A stretch of DNA of 64,000 nt from Pegoplata infirma (GCA_963921195.1 OY992536.1:92609007-92673006); one strand, 5' to 3'; shown: positions 34,053-45,929, counted from the first letter of the stretch. Notes: generated by a model from the letters alone, not told the origin. Made by a program: numbers and translations.

Positions 34053-35336
34053 CCCGAGTAAAAATAATTTAATATGATCTTATATAATTTTATATAGTCA
34101 TATTATTTCATATATGATCATGTGTGACACTATGTATTGCAAGATAAATTTATATCATAAATTTTGATGTGGGATTTTTTTAAGATATCGCCATACAAAA
34201 CTATATGTTGTAACATCTGGTCCCATGCATCATTTTAAATTTCTACGTGTTTTATATAAAATTTTATATGCCTCCATTATTTTTTAATTTTTTAAGTTTT
34301 TTCCAAGAACATATTTTTATTGCAAATATTTTCAAAGTGTTTTATATAAAATTTCATATGACTTCATATTTTTTATTTTTCTAAGATTTTTCCAAGCACC
34401 ACTTTTTTATCATGAATATTTTCTAAGTGTTTTATATAAAATTTTATATGACTCCATCTTTCAAATTTTTTCTAAGTTTTTTTCAAGGAACATTTTTTTT
34501 ATCGCAAATATTTTCTAATGGTGATTTCTTTTCTAAAAAAAAAAAAATGTTTGCCTTTAAAGGGTATACATTTTTAAAATGTTTAACTCACACCTTCAAA
34601 AATTTGCATTTTATTTGACTGGAATAGAACACAACATACAAAAATACTCTGCCCTGTATTTTTTAACAGCTGTTTTGAGAAAACAACACAGAAAAAGTCA
34701 GCTGTTGTATAAGGCAATTTCAACCCCGTGATTTTTTACGGGGTAAAAAGTGCAACTTTTTTGCACTTTATAGGGCAGACATTTTTAGAAAAGAACACGA
34801 TATTCTTTATAATGGTTGACATTTTTTAGAAAAGAACACAAAAACATAATTTTTGGGGCGAAATGCAAAAAAAGGCACATTTTTTGCCAGAAAAGTAAAC
34901 ACCATAAGTGTTTTATATAAAATTTTATATGACTCCATTTTTTTAAATTTTTCTAAGTTTTTCCAAGGACAAATTTTTTGGAAAATATTTTCTAAGTGTT
35001 TTATATAAAATTTAACATGACTCCATTTTTTGAAATTTTTCTAAGTTTTTTTCAAGAACATTTTTTTTATTATTTAATTTTTCAACTTTTTATTAAAAAC
35101 TAAAAAAAACGTCCGATTTATAAAATTGTATAAATTTTAATATAATTGGATATAATTTTATATCATTGGATTAGACCAAAACTCGTATCAAAGTCGATAT
35201 AAAGTTATATAAACTGATATTATTAGATATTATTCGATCAAATCGTATGAAACCATTTTTCGTATAAGATTATATCAAAATAGACACGAACCCATATTAA
35301 ATTATATATTGTGTCATATCAATTTTTTTACTCGGG
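34053..35336. mobile_element. CCCGAG TIR element E1 with nested MITE
   Basis: Starts CCCGAGTAAAAATAATTT after TA, ends TTTTTTTACTCGGG. The interior is AT-rich with three to four copies of 'aagtgttttatataaaatttt' followed by 'tgactccat' (near 34247, 34341, 34430, 34910, 35000), an approximately 90-bp tandem unit, one of which carries MITE G2. Confidence 0.78.
34519..34904. mobile_element. MITE G2, reverse copy of G1
   Basis: 386 bp, TGGTGATTTCTTTTCT to AGAAAAGTAAACACCA, flanked by TAA on both sides (34516-34518, 34905-34907). Neighbouring units carry the uninterrupted 'ttttctaagtgttttat'. The interior matches 3625-4015 in reverse ('acagctgttttgagaaaac', 'gggcagacatttttagaaaag'). Confidence 0.9.
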
Positions 35337-35339
35337 CAA

Positions 35340-35875
35340 CCCGAGTAAAAAAGAGTTTTATATAGCCGTGACAAATTAGATCCCAAATATGGTGGACACA
35401 ATTGTTTCAAATATTATCCTCGGTTATCCTACAAGATCTGAACAGATAGTCTTATGTATAATATGATACGTAAAATGGGTCTATCTGGTCTTATCAGTTT
35501 GATCCGGACTGATACAATATAAAATAAATTGAGACTATAAGACATAAATATATATGGTTAGATATTGTTCTACATAAAGAACATATTTTTGTATATAACA
35601 TTATATAAAGTGCATATGATTATATACAATGCTATCCAACTTATATGACGTTATAAGGAGCAATATATGATCAGTCATAATGGTTTTAAATTATATTTAA
35701 TCGTATCAGTTTTCTCCAACTGATATAATTATATAGACCCAATTCACGTATCATATTATATATAAGGTTATCCCGCTAGATCATAAAATATATCCGTAGA
35801 TAATTATTAAAGTAATTGTATCCGCCATATTTGGGATATAATTAGTCATGAACTTTTTTTCTTTTTTTACTAGGG
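35340..35875. mobile_element. CCCGAG TIR element E2, diverged subfamily
   Basis: Starts CCCGAGTAAAAAAGAG three bases after E1 ends, and finishes TTTTTTTACTAGGG. 'gatcccaaatatgg' near the left end and its complement near 35825 extend the inverted repeat. The interior is rich in 'tatatgatcagat' words. Confidence 0.75.
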
Positions 35876-36153
35876 AACTAATTTTTATAATTTTAATTTT
35901 TCAACTTTTTATTAAAAACAAAAAAAAATCCTATTTATAAAATTGTATAAAATTTAATATAATTGGATATAATTTTATATCATTGGATTAGACCAAAACT
36001 CGTATCAAAGTCGATATAAAGTTATATAAACTGATATTATTAGATATTATTCGATCAAATCTTATGAAACCATTTTTCGTATAAGATTATATCAAAATAG
36101 ACACGAACCCATATTAAATTATATATTGCGTCATATCATTTTTTTTACTCGGG
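35876..36153. repeat. Duplicate of the E1 right end
   Basis: Repeats 35060-35336 almost base for base ('ttagaccaaaactcgtatc', 'acgaacccatattaaatta', final 'ttttactcggg'), followed by TA. Either the remainder of a second E1 copy that received E2 or a recombination product. Confidence 0.88.
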
Positions 36154-36982
36154 TAGTGTTATCAACTTTTAAATGATTAAAATAACTAAAGTTTTATTTA
36201 TTTCGGTTTGATTAAAATATTTTATTATTAAAATTACTTAATAATAAGTTTACAAGGTTTTACTACGAATATTTTGCAAAATAAAAAACGAATTACTTTC
36301 CAAAATATCTCTCTGTTTGCTGGGATTCACTCCATGCCAGTTTAACTTACATATCCTTTTAAAAATTTAATTCGTAATGAAATAATTTCATTGACAGGCT
36401 ACAAAAAAAGTGGCCTTGCCATTTTAAAATTGGATTATGTAAAATATTATTCAACATTAAAAATGTGAAGGACGTTTTTAAAATTTATATGCATTCAAAT
36501 TATGTATGATAACTAAATCGTATACTAAATATTTTCACTAATTTTTTTTTTATTATTTCAGTCAGATATTAAAGATAATAGAAAGTTTATTAATATTAAA
36601 TTCATAATTTTAATAAAACAACAATATTGTGTTAATTTATAAAAGCTGAAATTAGTTTTGTGAGGTAAATAAAGGATTTTGTTTTAAATTAACGTTTAAA
36701 ATATAATATTTTCTAATGTAAATATTTGTTTAAATTTAACTTACAATATTTTTTACAATTGAATATTATACCTGTAATGAAACAAAAAATATTTAAGTTG
36801 TTAGTAAATTTAATATAAGTAAAGAAATTTATTTAGGTTTATAATAAAAAAATCGATTAGAAGGTTGCACAAAGGCAATGTTTGGATATAAGATCAATTT
36901 TATAGGTAATTTAGGGCAAATTTAAAACAAAACTAACCTCATATTCTTTTAAAAATCATATCAGACCCATAAATCTGAACTA
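36154..36982. other. AT-rich interval, no recognised feature
   Basis: Simple AT-rich sequence; no matching repeats or frames noticed. Confidence 0.45.
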
Positions 36983-38062
36983 CACTGAAAAAAAAGACAT
37001 AACTAAATTTAAGGAAAAAATGTCTTTGAAAATTTATCATGAATTTTCCTAAAATTTAGTTAAATTTAACTTAAAAATGAGAAATTTTCTTAACTATGAG
37101 GAAAAAAGTTTTGTTCATTTACTTATAGTTAGTTCATAGTTTTCTTTAAATGAAATTCTTTAATATAAGGAAAAAAATTCTTACTACCAAAGAAATTTTC
37201 CACAAATCTAAGAATCGTATCTTTATTTTTAAGACATATTTCTTAAAAAACAATTTAGTTCAAGTTTAGTTAAAATTTACTAAAAAAAAACATCATCGTA
37301 TTTCTCTTCTTTGAATTGAGGAAGTGTACTTCTTAGAATTTAGTTAATGACTTCTGAGAATTTAGTAAATAACTTCTTAGAATTTAGTTAAAAATTCAAA
37401 ATGGCGATATCTCGAAAACTAAGCGAGATAGAGCAAAACGGATGAAATTTTCAAAAGAAAGACTACAAAGAAAAATATGGAATAGCCTAGCTCTGCATAT
37501 CTGTCGGGGTCACAAGACCCTAATTTTAGATCTAAAATTTGAAATTCCCGAGATTTTATATATACACATATCTCGGTAAATACTGCCAACACGAGAAAAT
37601 GTCCAACGGCATTTTTGTAGCTCTGGACTCGTAGAACACTTCCGCAAAATACTCGAAAGACCTCCGATTAATAGTTTTTGACTTATCCGGGTTTTAAGAT
37701 TCTCAAGACCCTATCAGGCCCCTTATTACCGTATCTCAAAAACTAAGCAAGTTAGAGCGAAACGGACACCAGTTTTGGTTCAAAATCTATGGGAACCCTT
37801 AAAGAACCCAACGGGGTCTCGAGTTAAATGGGGTCCGAACCCATTGGTCCAGGGACTAGACCCAACCTATTTCCAAAATGTGAAGTATAATTTTTCCCAT
37901 TTGCTAGTTAAAATTGGCTTAAAATTAAATAACTTTGTTTTCCTTACTTTTGGGAAAATTATGAACTAAAACCAAGAAAAAAAATCTTTGGAGCCAAATC
38001 ATTCCCTCTTTTTCTCAAAATTGAGTTAATTTTCCCAGATTTTAGTTCACTTTTTTTTGAGT
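36983..38062. mobile_element. V-type element V3 with different outer parts
   Basis: CACTGAAAAAAAAG at the left and TTTTTTTTGAGTA at the right. The outer 400 and 200 bases are made of 'aatttagttaa/tttccttaa' words, unlike the GCTAA words of V1 and V2. The centre (about 37395-37850) carries the same core: 'actaagcgagatagagcaaa', 'atctcggtaaatactgcc', 'aactaagcaagttagagcg', 'ggggtccgaacccat'. Confidence 0.72.
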
Positions 38063-38886
38063 ATAAGATTTTACAATAAATACATACAATTATTTGAGTT
38101 TCTATCAAAAACAATTCAACAACCCAATCAATTTAAAATTCCAAAATCTCCCTAATAACTATTATAAGTAGCTGGTTCTAAAAGTTGTATTCCGTTTGTA
38201 TTACCACTTATTTTAAAAACAAATGGAACTCATTAAAATAATTATCCATAAAGCATTTTTACAACACACGTATTTACAATATCATACATTGTCATACACT
38301 GTTTTCAATTGCAATCATACAGAGAAGAAACATGATTGCGACAACCATAATGTAGGGGCAGCATAGTATAATTGATTACTTTATCATAATATGATTGCAG
38401 TGATCATATTATGATCTTCGCTGATCATATTATGACAAAAAAAAAATTTATAATTGTTGATGATCATAATATGATTGCCAAAATAATTTTTATGATCAAA
38501 TGGATCAACCAACATGTTCCAAACATGTTTTTCTCAGTGTGATTTATCATTGCTATCTGTCTGTACCGAATAATAATCATTATGTCATAACAGATCAGAT
38601 GGATCTTTACAGATCCGTGTATACCTTCATATATGTGATCATTTCAGATAATTTTTTATATAATTATATCAGAAATGACCAAAATCGAGATTAAATAACA
38701 TGATAGATTTGGTCATAATATGTAATTACATCTGATCATTTACAATTATATACAATCAGATGTAATAATATATTTTCAGATCCAGTGATACATTTTTTTT
38801 ATCGAAAAGATTTTTGTTACACGGAATTTTATTTTTTTAGTAAAAATAACACTGTAAGTCTAATTTTAGCTTTTGAAATGACACAA
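38063..38886. repeat. AT-rich region with TGATCATATTATGATC palindromes
   Basis: Between 38370 and 38480 and again to 38760 'gatcatattatgat' and 'tgatcataatatgatt' words repeat. Similar words occur at 25485-25570. No clear ends. Confidence 0.5.
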
Positions 38887-39189
38887 GAAAACGCCGAGAC
38901 ACGTAAACTTAATTTTGGGTCGTAGAATCCCATAGAAGTCTCCGTTTTGCCAGGTCAGTTAAAAATCAAGTGGTATTTCGTTTCAAGTTATTCGATTTTC
39001 AACGAGTTTTTAATATATTTTTCTGGGGAAATCCTTCAAAACCTCTTTTTAAATTACTTTATTTAAAATTTAACAATGATTTCTAATCAATTTAGGCTAG
39101 TAAAATTAAATATTTTTCCTCAATTTTTCAATTTTCTTAAAAAACAATAAAAAATTGCTTGAAAATCACAAACTTAAATATTAAATATT
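38887..39189. mobile_element. Hairpin element X1, right end missing
   Basis: 'aaaacgccgagacac' followed by 'gggtcgtagaatccc', 'ccgttttgccaggtc' and 'gaaaatcacaaacttaaa' matches 47887-48190 (X2). Similarity stops at 39189 where another element begins; the right half is not found beyond it. Confidence 0.7.
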
Positions 39190-39377
39190 GGTGACTTGAC
39201 ATTAACCCCACGGACATAATCCCCATTTCCGTTATGGGGATAATGACCGAATTCATTTCGGTCATAATCTCCATAATGGTAGTGGGGACTATGACCGAAA
39301 ATAATTTGGACATAATCCCAATAAAAAACGGACATAATTCCCAGATATATGGGGGCCGGGCTTAGGGATTACTAATG

Positions 39378-40127
39378 TTTATAAACCGGTTAACCGGTTA
39401 ACCGAAAAACCGGTTTTTTGCCAAAATGTCGGTTTTTTACAAACCGGTTAACCGGAATTGAAAATTTTCGGTGCACCGAAAACCGGTTTTTTTCTGTCAG
39501 TTAACCAGTTTTTTAAAACGGAATATTTCGCAAATATTAAGTGTTTACACTCATTTTTTTATGATATTTTCAAAATTTCTTTGAAAATCCGTGAAAAAGA
39601 AAGTCTAAAATATTTTTTGACTTCAAGAAACAATTTTCCAAATAGGAATTTTATTCCGAATCTGATAAAAAGCTGAAATACTCACCGTTGTAAGGTTTTT
39701 TTGGACACTTTCATAAAAAACTTAATAAGTGACTGGTTACCAAATACTAAAATTCCAGTTAATGGCGAAAATGTCAAAGAAAGATCATCAGAACCTACGG
39801 AACTGCAATTAACTTATAACGAATCGATGTATTTGTTTAAACAAAACCAATAAAAATTAAATTAAAGTTCCAGTGAATATGGGAAAATAAAATACATTAT
39901 TTAAATACCGTTTTTTTATAGAGCAACAGTTGCCAACCTTGCTGAAAGAAACAAATATGTTAACTTAAGCTATATTCGCTTTATTATTTAATAAAAATTA
40001 GCTTTTTTCAAGTATTTTTTGGTTTTGTCAGTTAAAGAAAAAAACCGGTTAACCGGTTTTTTTATTCCAAGCTGATTTTCAGTTAACCGAGAAACCGGTT
40101 TTTCAAAATGTCGGTTTTTTATAAACA
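39378..40127. mobile_element. AACCGGTT-word inverted-repeat element
   Basis: Left 'tgtttataaaccggttaacc' and right 'aaaatgtcggttttttataa' with further 'ccggttaaccgg' palindromes form TIRs of about 60-100 bp. The middle is plain AT-rich. Nested in the element at 39190. Confidence 0.72.
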
Positions 40128-40491
40128 CTACACTCAAAATATTTTGTAGGCAAAAACAAATGAAAAACACATTTAAAACCAGTGAATAAACAATTGAAAA
40201 CCATCCCAGTAATTATTCATTTATTTTAACAAACACCAACATTTATTTTTTACTGTTGACAAAATTTTCTAAAATAAATAACATTAAACATTAAAAAATT
40301 ACGTTTTTTTCATTCTTTTTTACCAACAAAATTACCTACGAAAACATTAAAAATTAATGATAGTTCTGTTATTTTTACCAACAAATTCCAAAAAAATAAC
40401 CTACGAAAACATTAAAAATTAATGATTTCGTAGGTTATTTTTACAATTTTCTATTGATATATTTTTTTAAAAATTTTTAATAAAATTTTGT

Positions 40492-40552
40492 GGAATCGAT
40501 CCCGCAATCAACTACATTCTGGCTAGACACTCTACCCGTCGTGCCATAGTCA
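40492..40552 (-). repeat. tRNA-like module
   Basis: On the minus strand 'tatggcacgacgggtagagtg' is A-box-like and 'gcgggatcgattcca' B-box-like, 25-30 bases apart; T runs follow. Possibly a decayed tRNA or SINE head captured in the element. Confidence 0.48.
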
Positions 40553-40734
40553 CTTGATACAAACATGTTTTTATATTTCTATAAATAATTTTTTTAATTT
40601 TTTTTTTTTCTACAAAAAAATAACCTACTTGTGTAGGTAAAAACTAATGATATCTCATTTAAAAATACCAACAATTAAAAAAAAAAATACTTACACAATT
40701 CATTAAAAATTTAAAGAATAATCAGTAGTTTTTA

Positions 40735-41784
40735 CCAATGTTGGCAATCGATACCTTTTCAATACCGTTATCCGTTTCAAAACCCTTTAAATTGAATACC
40801 GGTACCAATACCAATACCGGAACTCAGTTTTGGTATCAGATACCGGTATCCAAAAACCTTTTCCTTCGGTACCGGTACGTACCGGTATTGAAACGGTTTT
40901 TCCAAAAAAACATGTTTTTTTACAAAAAAAAAAAATTAATAGAAAGTTTGTAATTTTTTTGGTTTTTGTAAATGAAAAATTGTACTCCAAATGCCCTCCC
41001 GCAGTCCCATAAAAATCAAAAAAATCTTTGGGCACCCACATCGTGGATTCAGTAAAAATTTCCAAAAATGCCATACTTCAAAAATTTCCAAAAATGCCAT
41101 GCTTCAACCGCTATGCGGGAGCAGACGAAAATTATTGATTTGCACGAAATTTTTTTGGAGTCATTTTGACTCTCAATAGAAACTCTCTGAACCTGGTCTG
41201 GTTGGATTTGAATAACAAAATCGGTTCAGTGGTTCAAAAATTATTAGGAAATCTGTGAATTTCAGATTGGTTTCACTATTAATTCACGTGTTGAAAAACT
41301 CGTTAAACCAGCTTTAAAAACATTGAAGAGTCAGAAAAATATTTTACAAAGTATTTTTGTCACTCACAAATGTTTTACAATTAAACAAAAAAAGCTTACA
41401 CTCGAAAAAAATTTTACACTCAAAAAAAAATGTTCTAATTTTTTTTTTTTAAAGTTTTCTACTCAAAATAAAATATTTCTAATCAAAATTTTTTTCACGT
41501 TAGAAAATTAACTATCACTTTAAAAGGCCACTGTGGAGGGTATTCATGGATTCGGCCAAGTCGAATTTAACTTTTTTACAATTGTTTACATATTTTATAC
41601 GTTTTTTAAATTTTAAGCATTTTTCTCGATAATACCGGTACGTACCGGTATTGACGTTTCGGTATCGGTAATACCGTAACCGATTCAACTCAAATACCGT
41701 AACCGATACCGATACCGAAATAAATAAAAAAACGATACCAATACCAATATCGATACCGTTATTCGTTTCGATTGCCAACCTTGG
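40735..41784. mobile_element. CCAANGTTGGCAATCGA-TIR element, GGTATCGG words
   Basis: 1050 bp, CCAATGTTGGCAATCGATAC at the left and GATTGCCAACCTTGG at the right, each flanked by TTTTTA. Both subterminal zones are packed with 'accgataccgat/ggtaccggtatt' words (40740-40890 and 41625-41765). A D3 remnant lies inside at 41530-41590. No coding frame. Confidence 0.8.
41530..41590 (-). repeat. D3 terminal remnant
   Basis: 'tgtggagggtattcatgg' and 'ggccaagtcgaatttaac' correspond to the end of the D3 repeats at 28056 and 45185. Confidence 0.65.
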
Positions 41785-42331
41785 TTTTTACTTACAGAAC
41801 AAAAATAAATGACTTTAAAAATTAAATGTTAATGAAAGTCTTTATATTTTAGTGTGTTATTTTTGAAACAAAGGACAGAAGAAGTCATTTATAAAAACTG
41901 AACATTAAATAAATGTTTTTTCTTTTAAAAACGACTAAACGTAAAATTTTTAAAATAAACTACAAACAGTTAATGACATAATTTTTTGAGTGTAGGGATT
42001 ACAAACTCCATAAATTAATTTAGTGGCTTCGCTAAGCCCACCATTTCTGCAGAAAACGGGGATTATGACCAAAATTGCTTTGGTCATAATCCCCATAATG
42101 TGAATGGGGTCTATCCCAACAAGGAACGGACATAATCCCCATAGGGATTGTGACCGTTTTGGAAACGGTCATAGTCCCCACAACTTTTATTGGAATTATG
42201 ACCGTGATGAATTCGGGCATAATCCCCATTTCGGTTATGGGGGTAATGTCCGTGGGGATTATGTCCTGTCACCGGTTGAGATACTTCTCTTTCAAGTGCC
42301 AGTTAGCAAGATTTTCCTCTATAAGTGGCTC

Positions 42332-42914
42332 ACACGGGAAGTCTCCCTAGTGTCACCCGCGGATCTTTATAAAATTGGATTTGTTTTGCAGAGTAGAAAA
42401 AATAAAGGGACACGTATTTTTTTAGCTGCCCAAATACATGTTTAGGGGGTGAAAAGGTCATTTTTCAGTTTTTTACGTTTATCTCCTATATTATGCAAAG
42501 AAAGCTAGTCATGTTGCATATCAAATGAAAGGTCTTTGGAAAAGCTATCTACGTGTGTTAAGAACGTGTCCAAACATGCAGAACTTTTCGTCATATTGAG
42601 TAAAATACCAACATTTTAGGACATTTTTGTTAATAAGTCGAAAAATATTAACTTCATTGGCCCGTTGTTAGCACCACGAGATAGGTATTTTTAATACATT
42701 TAATCTTATACCACATATGCCTATACTTCTTTTGTTTAAATAGGCGTAAATTGTAAAAACTGAAAAAGGTCAATTTCCCCCAGTACAAATCGACCCCCCC
42801 TAAAAATGAGTTTGGGCCGCTAAAAAAACATACGTGTGGAATTAACTTTCGTTCTTAACAACATATCCATATATCGTGAAGATCGGAGGGTGACACCAGG
42901 GAGACTTCCCTTGT
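42332..42914. mobile_element. TIR element, ACAMGGGAAGTCTCCC ends
   Basis: Left 'acacgggaagtctccctag' plus 'tgtcacccgcggatctt'; right complement 'acaagggaagtctccctgg' plus 'tgtcaccctccgatctt'. 583 bp, no frame. Shares the ACAAGGGAAGT terminus and size with 5231-5820, but the interior differs. Confidence 0.82.
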
Positions 42915-42915
42915 T

Positions 42916-42990
42916 AGCTTACTACGGCGTCGACAATAAACACCACAACTGGGAGTTCGTGGGTTCGAGTACCAGCCAGCATTTTTTTGA
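42916..42990 (+). repeat. tRNA-like module
   Basis: 'ttcgtgggttcgagtacc' near 42956-42973 is B-box-like and is followed by a T run; the A-box half ('ttactacggcgtcgac') is weak. Like the module at 5850 it lies directly to the right of an ACAAGGGAAGT element. Confidence 0.4.
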
Positions 42991-42994
42991 GACT

Positions 42995-43770
42995 ATCAAT
43001 TTTTTAACTTTTGAATTTTAGTATAAATTATTTTATGTTCCATTTTAGTTTGTTTTTTAATTGCAGTTGAAAATGGTGTGGTAAGTTATAGTTTGAATCA
43101 ATTCGTTTATTTACATGATGGCTGTCAGTTTGTTGTCATGCAACAAATTTCTTTGTTAGACAACATGAAATGACAACATACTTATATTATATAATGGTCA
43201 TAAAAGTGAAGTCCATTCAAAAATATTATACCAGTCATAAACCAAAAGAGGTAAATGAAAATAACTACAACAATGAAGTGGCATTTTGTTTGTCGTTCTT
43301 ATGCTGAATCCTTTTTAAGAAATGAGATTAATATTAAAACGAATTCTTTGAAAATGAGAAAGCATTTAAATTGAAATTAAAATGACCTTTATATGCAGCA
43401 TTTATGTGCATAAAACGTATGCAGAATTTCATTGTACCAAACATTGTTCAAATTTTTTTTTTTTGGTTTTTCAACGGAATTTTTTAATTTCTTCATATAA
43501 ATTATTTCTGAAAAATAATAGTTTTTGTTGTACAATGAAAATTCTAAAAAATGTATTTCAAACACAGACTAAATGGAGGAGGTGGACATCTTTTGAAAAT
43601 TGCCACCCTTTAATCATCAGTGCTTTTCGAGAGTTACACTTTATGTGTGCGTGTGTCAAAATGTAATCAACAATTTAAAAGACACTTTGAAATAATGGAA
43701 ATTGAGAATCACCCATATGAAGTAATTTTTAAAATGATTTTTATGTTTTCATTCTGCTTACCTATATATT
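42995..43770. other. AT-rich interval, no recognised feature
   Basis: Several frames of 90 codons or fewer overlap here without motifs. No repeat match. Confidence 0.45.
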
Positions 43771-44582
43771 TATACCCTACACCACTCTGTGGTACATGGT
43801 ATAATGAGTTTGTGCTGATGTTTGTAACTACCCAAAATATTGGTCCTAGACCTACCTTCAAGCATACCGATCCACTCAGAATTACTTTTTGAGTCGATTT
43901 AGCGATGTCCGTCCGTCTGTCCATCTATTGGTTTAAGCACGATATAGGTCGCAATTTTCAATCAATTGACTTGAAATTTGAAACTTGAGCATCTTTTGAC
44001 CCAAGGGCAAAGCCTATTGAAATTGGAGAAAATCGGTTCATGTTAAGACCTAGCCCCCATACAAACGCCCCATTTGGATTCGGCTTAAATGACTCTAATA
44101 ACCATATTATAATAGATATCGAAATTTAGCAGGTAATCAACTTTTGTATGCACGAATCATCATTCCAAATTTGAAAGGAATCGGGTCAGTCCTTCTGGTA
44201 GTCCCCACACAAACAACCCTCCCGATATTCACATAATTCTCTCAAAATTCATAAAAATGGAAATATTTGATACAAATTTAATTTTTAGGTGGTAAACGTG
44301 TACTTTAGTAACCTAATCAAATCGGAATACAATTGTACCATTTTTGGACTTAGTCCCCCATATAAAAATTTCGACCGATGTTCAGTTAAATCGGTCTATT
44401 GACAAAAAATAAACCAATTCCACTAAAATTGTATCTGTGTATGTTTTCCACACTAAATAAAGATCTAACAAAAGACAGATCCAATCGGTCCATGTTTGGA
44501 CTTGGGACCCATTTTCCGGAAAACACTGGTAAAGGGTATTATATGGTCGGTCTTGAACGACCATAACTTTCTAACTTGTTTT
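43771..44582 (-). mobile_element. D1 element, reverse copy
   Basis: 'tataccctacaccactctgtg' at the left and 'ggtcggtcttgaacgacc', 'ctaacttgtttt' at the right match 10869-11740 in reverse. The GTCY tract is reduced to 'gtccgtccgtctgtcc' (about 43907-43922). Confidence 0.85.
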
Positions 44583-44961
44583 AAATTACCATAAACATTA
44601 GATTGTGGTGAATTTAAACAATATTATTAAATCTTTTCTAGAGTGTCAGAGCTATTATAATTTTGAATAGTTACATAAAGTTCGAACACACTTAAATTCA
44701 ATTCAAATTTACAAATTTTATTATTTTTGTTTTCAGTCCCCTCTAATGTTCAAATATGAGAGATTTTGTTGGAGTGGTATAAAAGGTATGTATATAACTT
44801 TAACCTTATGAGTTTAATGTAATTTGCATATGAATAACGACAAATTTTAACTTGGCAACACACGAGATACAACAATGCACAGTAGTTTATTTTTGATTTT
44901 TCTTAAAATCAAAAATTCCAAAGTTCCAAAGTTATGAACGAAAATGTAAGGACACCTCGAA
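44583..44961. other. AT-rich interval, no recognised feature
   Basis: No repeats or frames noted. Confidence 0.4.
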
Positions 44962-45242
44962 AATGTTGGTACATTCAACATAACCTAAAAATACAAAATG
45001 CTTTAATTTGGCTGCTGGTTGACACATGTGAACAGAATTTATAACCAAATGGTATTTAAACAAGTACAAACATATTTAAAAAAAAAATTCGCCGAATTTT
45101 ATTTTCACCAAAAAAAATTTTCGCGGATTTTTTTTTTTAATTTTTTTCTGTATTTTTTTTTTTTTTGCAAATAAACTTTTTTACATTGTGGAGGGTATCA
45201 ATACATTCGGCAAGGTCGAATTTAACTTTTTTACTTGTTTAA
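44962..45242 (-). repeat. D3 repeat copy
   Basis: 'attcaacataacctaaaaata', 'tttggctgctggtt', 'cattgtggagggtatcaat', 'cggcaaggtcgaatttaac' and final 'ttacttgttt' match 27725-28110. Confidence 0.72.
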
Positions 45243-45424
45243 GAGTTAATTTTTTAAGTTAAACTGTTTTCCAAGAATAAAATTTCCAATTTTTTTTAAT
45301 TAAACTAAAAAAAATTTTAAATTATTTTTTAAAAAGGAATAACAAAATATTTCTGTAAAATTGAAAAACCAATCTGCTGTTTTTTAATGTTAATAATTTT
45401 TATTTTTTTGGGATTTTAAATTAC

Positions 45425-45686
45425 ACAAAAATTTCCCCCTGAGCCGATTTTGCTCATTTACGAACTTAACCTGCCTAGGACCATAAGACATATTCTAGGA
45501 CCATAATACATACTGTATCGTATTATCTACAGACAGACGGACGGACGGACATTCACAGAATGTCTTAGAATCGATCATGGATCAAAAATATATATACTTT
45601 ATGGGGTCCCCGACCGATATTTCGATGCATTACAAACGGAATGACAAAGTGAGTATACCCCCATACTGTGGTTGGAGGGTATAAAA
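45425..45686 (+). repeat. D2 copy, 5'-truncated
   Basis: Starts in mid-element ('ttccccctgagccgatttt'), retains a short AGAC/GGAC tract (45531-45550) and ends 'ggttggagggtataaaa'. Confidence 0.82.
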
Positions 45687-45722
45687 ATGCAAATTTCTAT
45701 CGAAAATAGAAAATAGAAAGCT

Positions 45723-45792
45723 GGCAAATATTGGTAAAATGGTATAACGAGACTTTTTCTAGTAATTTCACAAGGTTTTTTTTTTTTGAGTG
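45723..45792. repeat. W-type terminal fragment W3
   Basis: 'caaatattggtaaaatgg' then 'cgagactttttctagtaat' and a T run ending GAGTG match the right end of W1 at 9395-9456. Confidence 0.75.
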
Positions 45793-45929
45793 TGATTATT
45801 TAAATTTTTCCATTACGTCTAAATTTTTATTTATTCACGGTTGAAAATGCGAAAAATTGCGAGTTTTGCATTTTTTTGAAATTTGATGGTATAAAAATCT
45901 GGTATAAAGCGCTAAAGAAGAATTGAGAT

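Larger units (their letters stand above)
40129..41993. mobile_element. ACACTCAAAA-TIR element, large relative of 6777-7174
   Basis: Left 'acactcaaaatattttgtagg' and right 'tacaaacagttaatgacata' / 'tttttgagtgt' match the ends of 6777-7174. It contains a tRNA-like module (40492-40550) and the element at 40735-41784. The interior repeats 'aaaattaatgat' and 'acctacgaaaacatt' words. Confidence 0.72.
39190..42273. mobile_element. GGACATAATCCCC-word TIR element with nested elements
   Basis: Left 'ggtgacttgacattaacccc' and right (complement) 'ggtgacaggacataatcccc' start inverted repeats made of 'gaccgaaattcggtcataat' and 'ggggattatgacc' words (39205-39360 and 42050-42265). The space between holds a chain of other elements. 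The short frames at 42032-42445 come from the word repeats. Confidence 0.75.

Noticed and set aside
42104..42445. 113-codon frame rich in GHNPH repeats as a repeat protein
   Set aside because: Direct translation of 'ggacataatcccc' words; readable in several frames and both strands.
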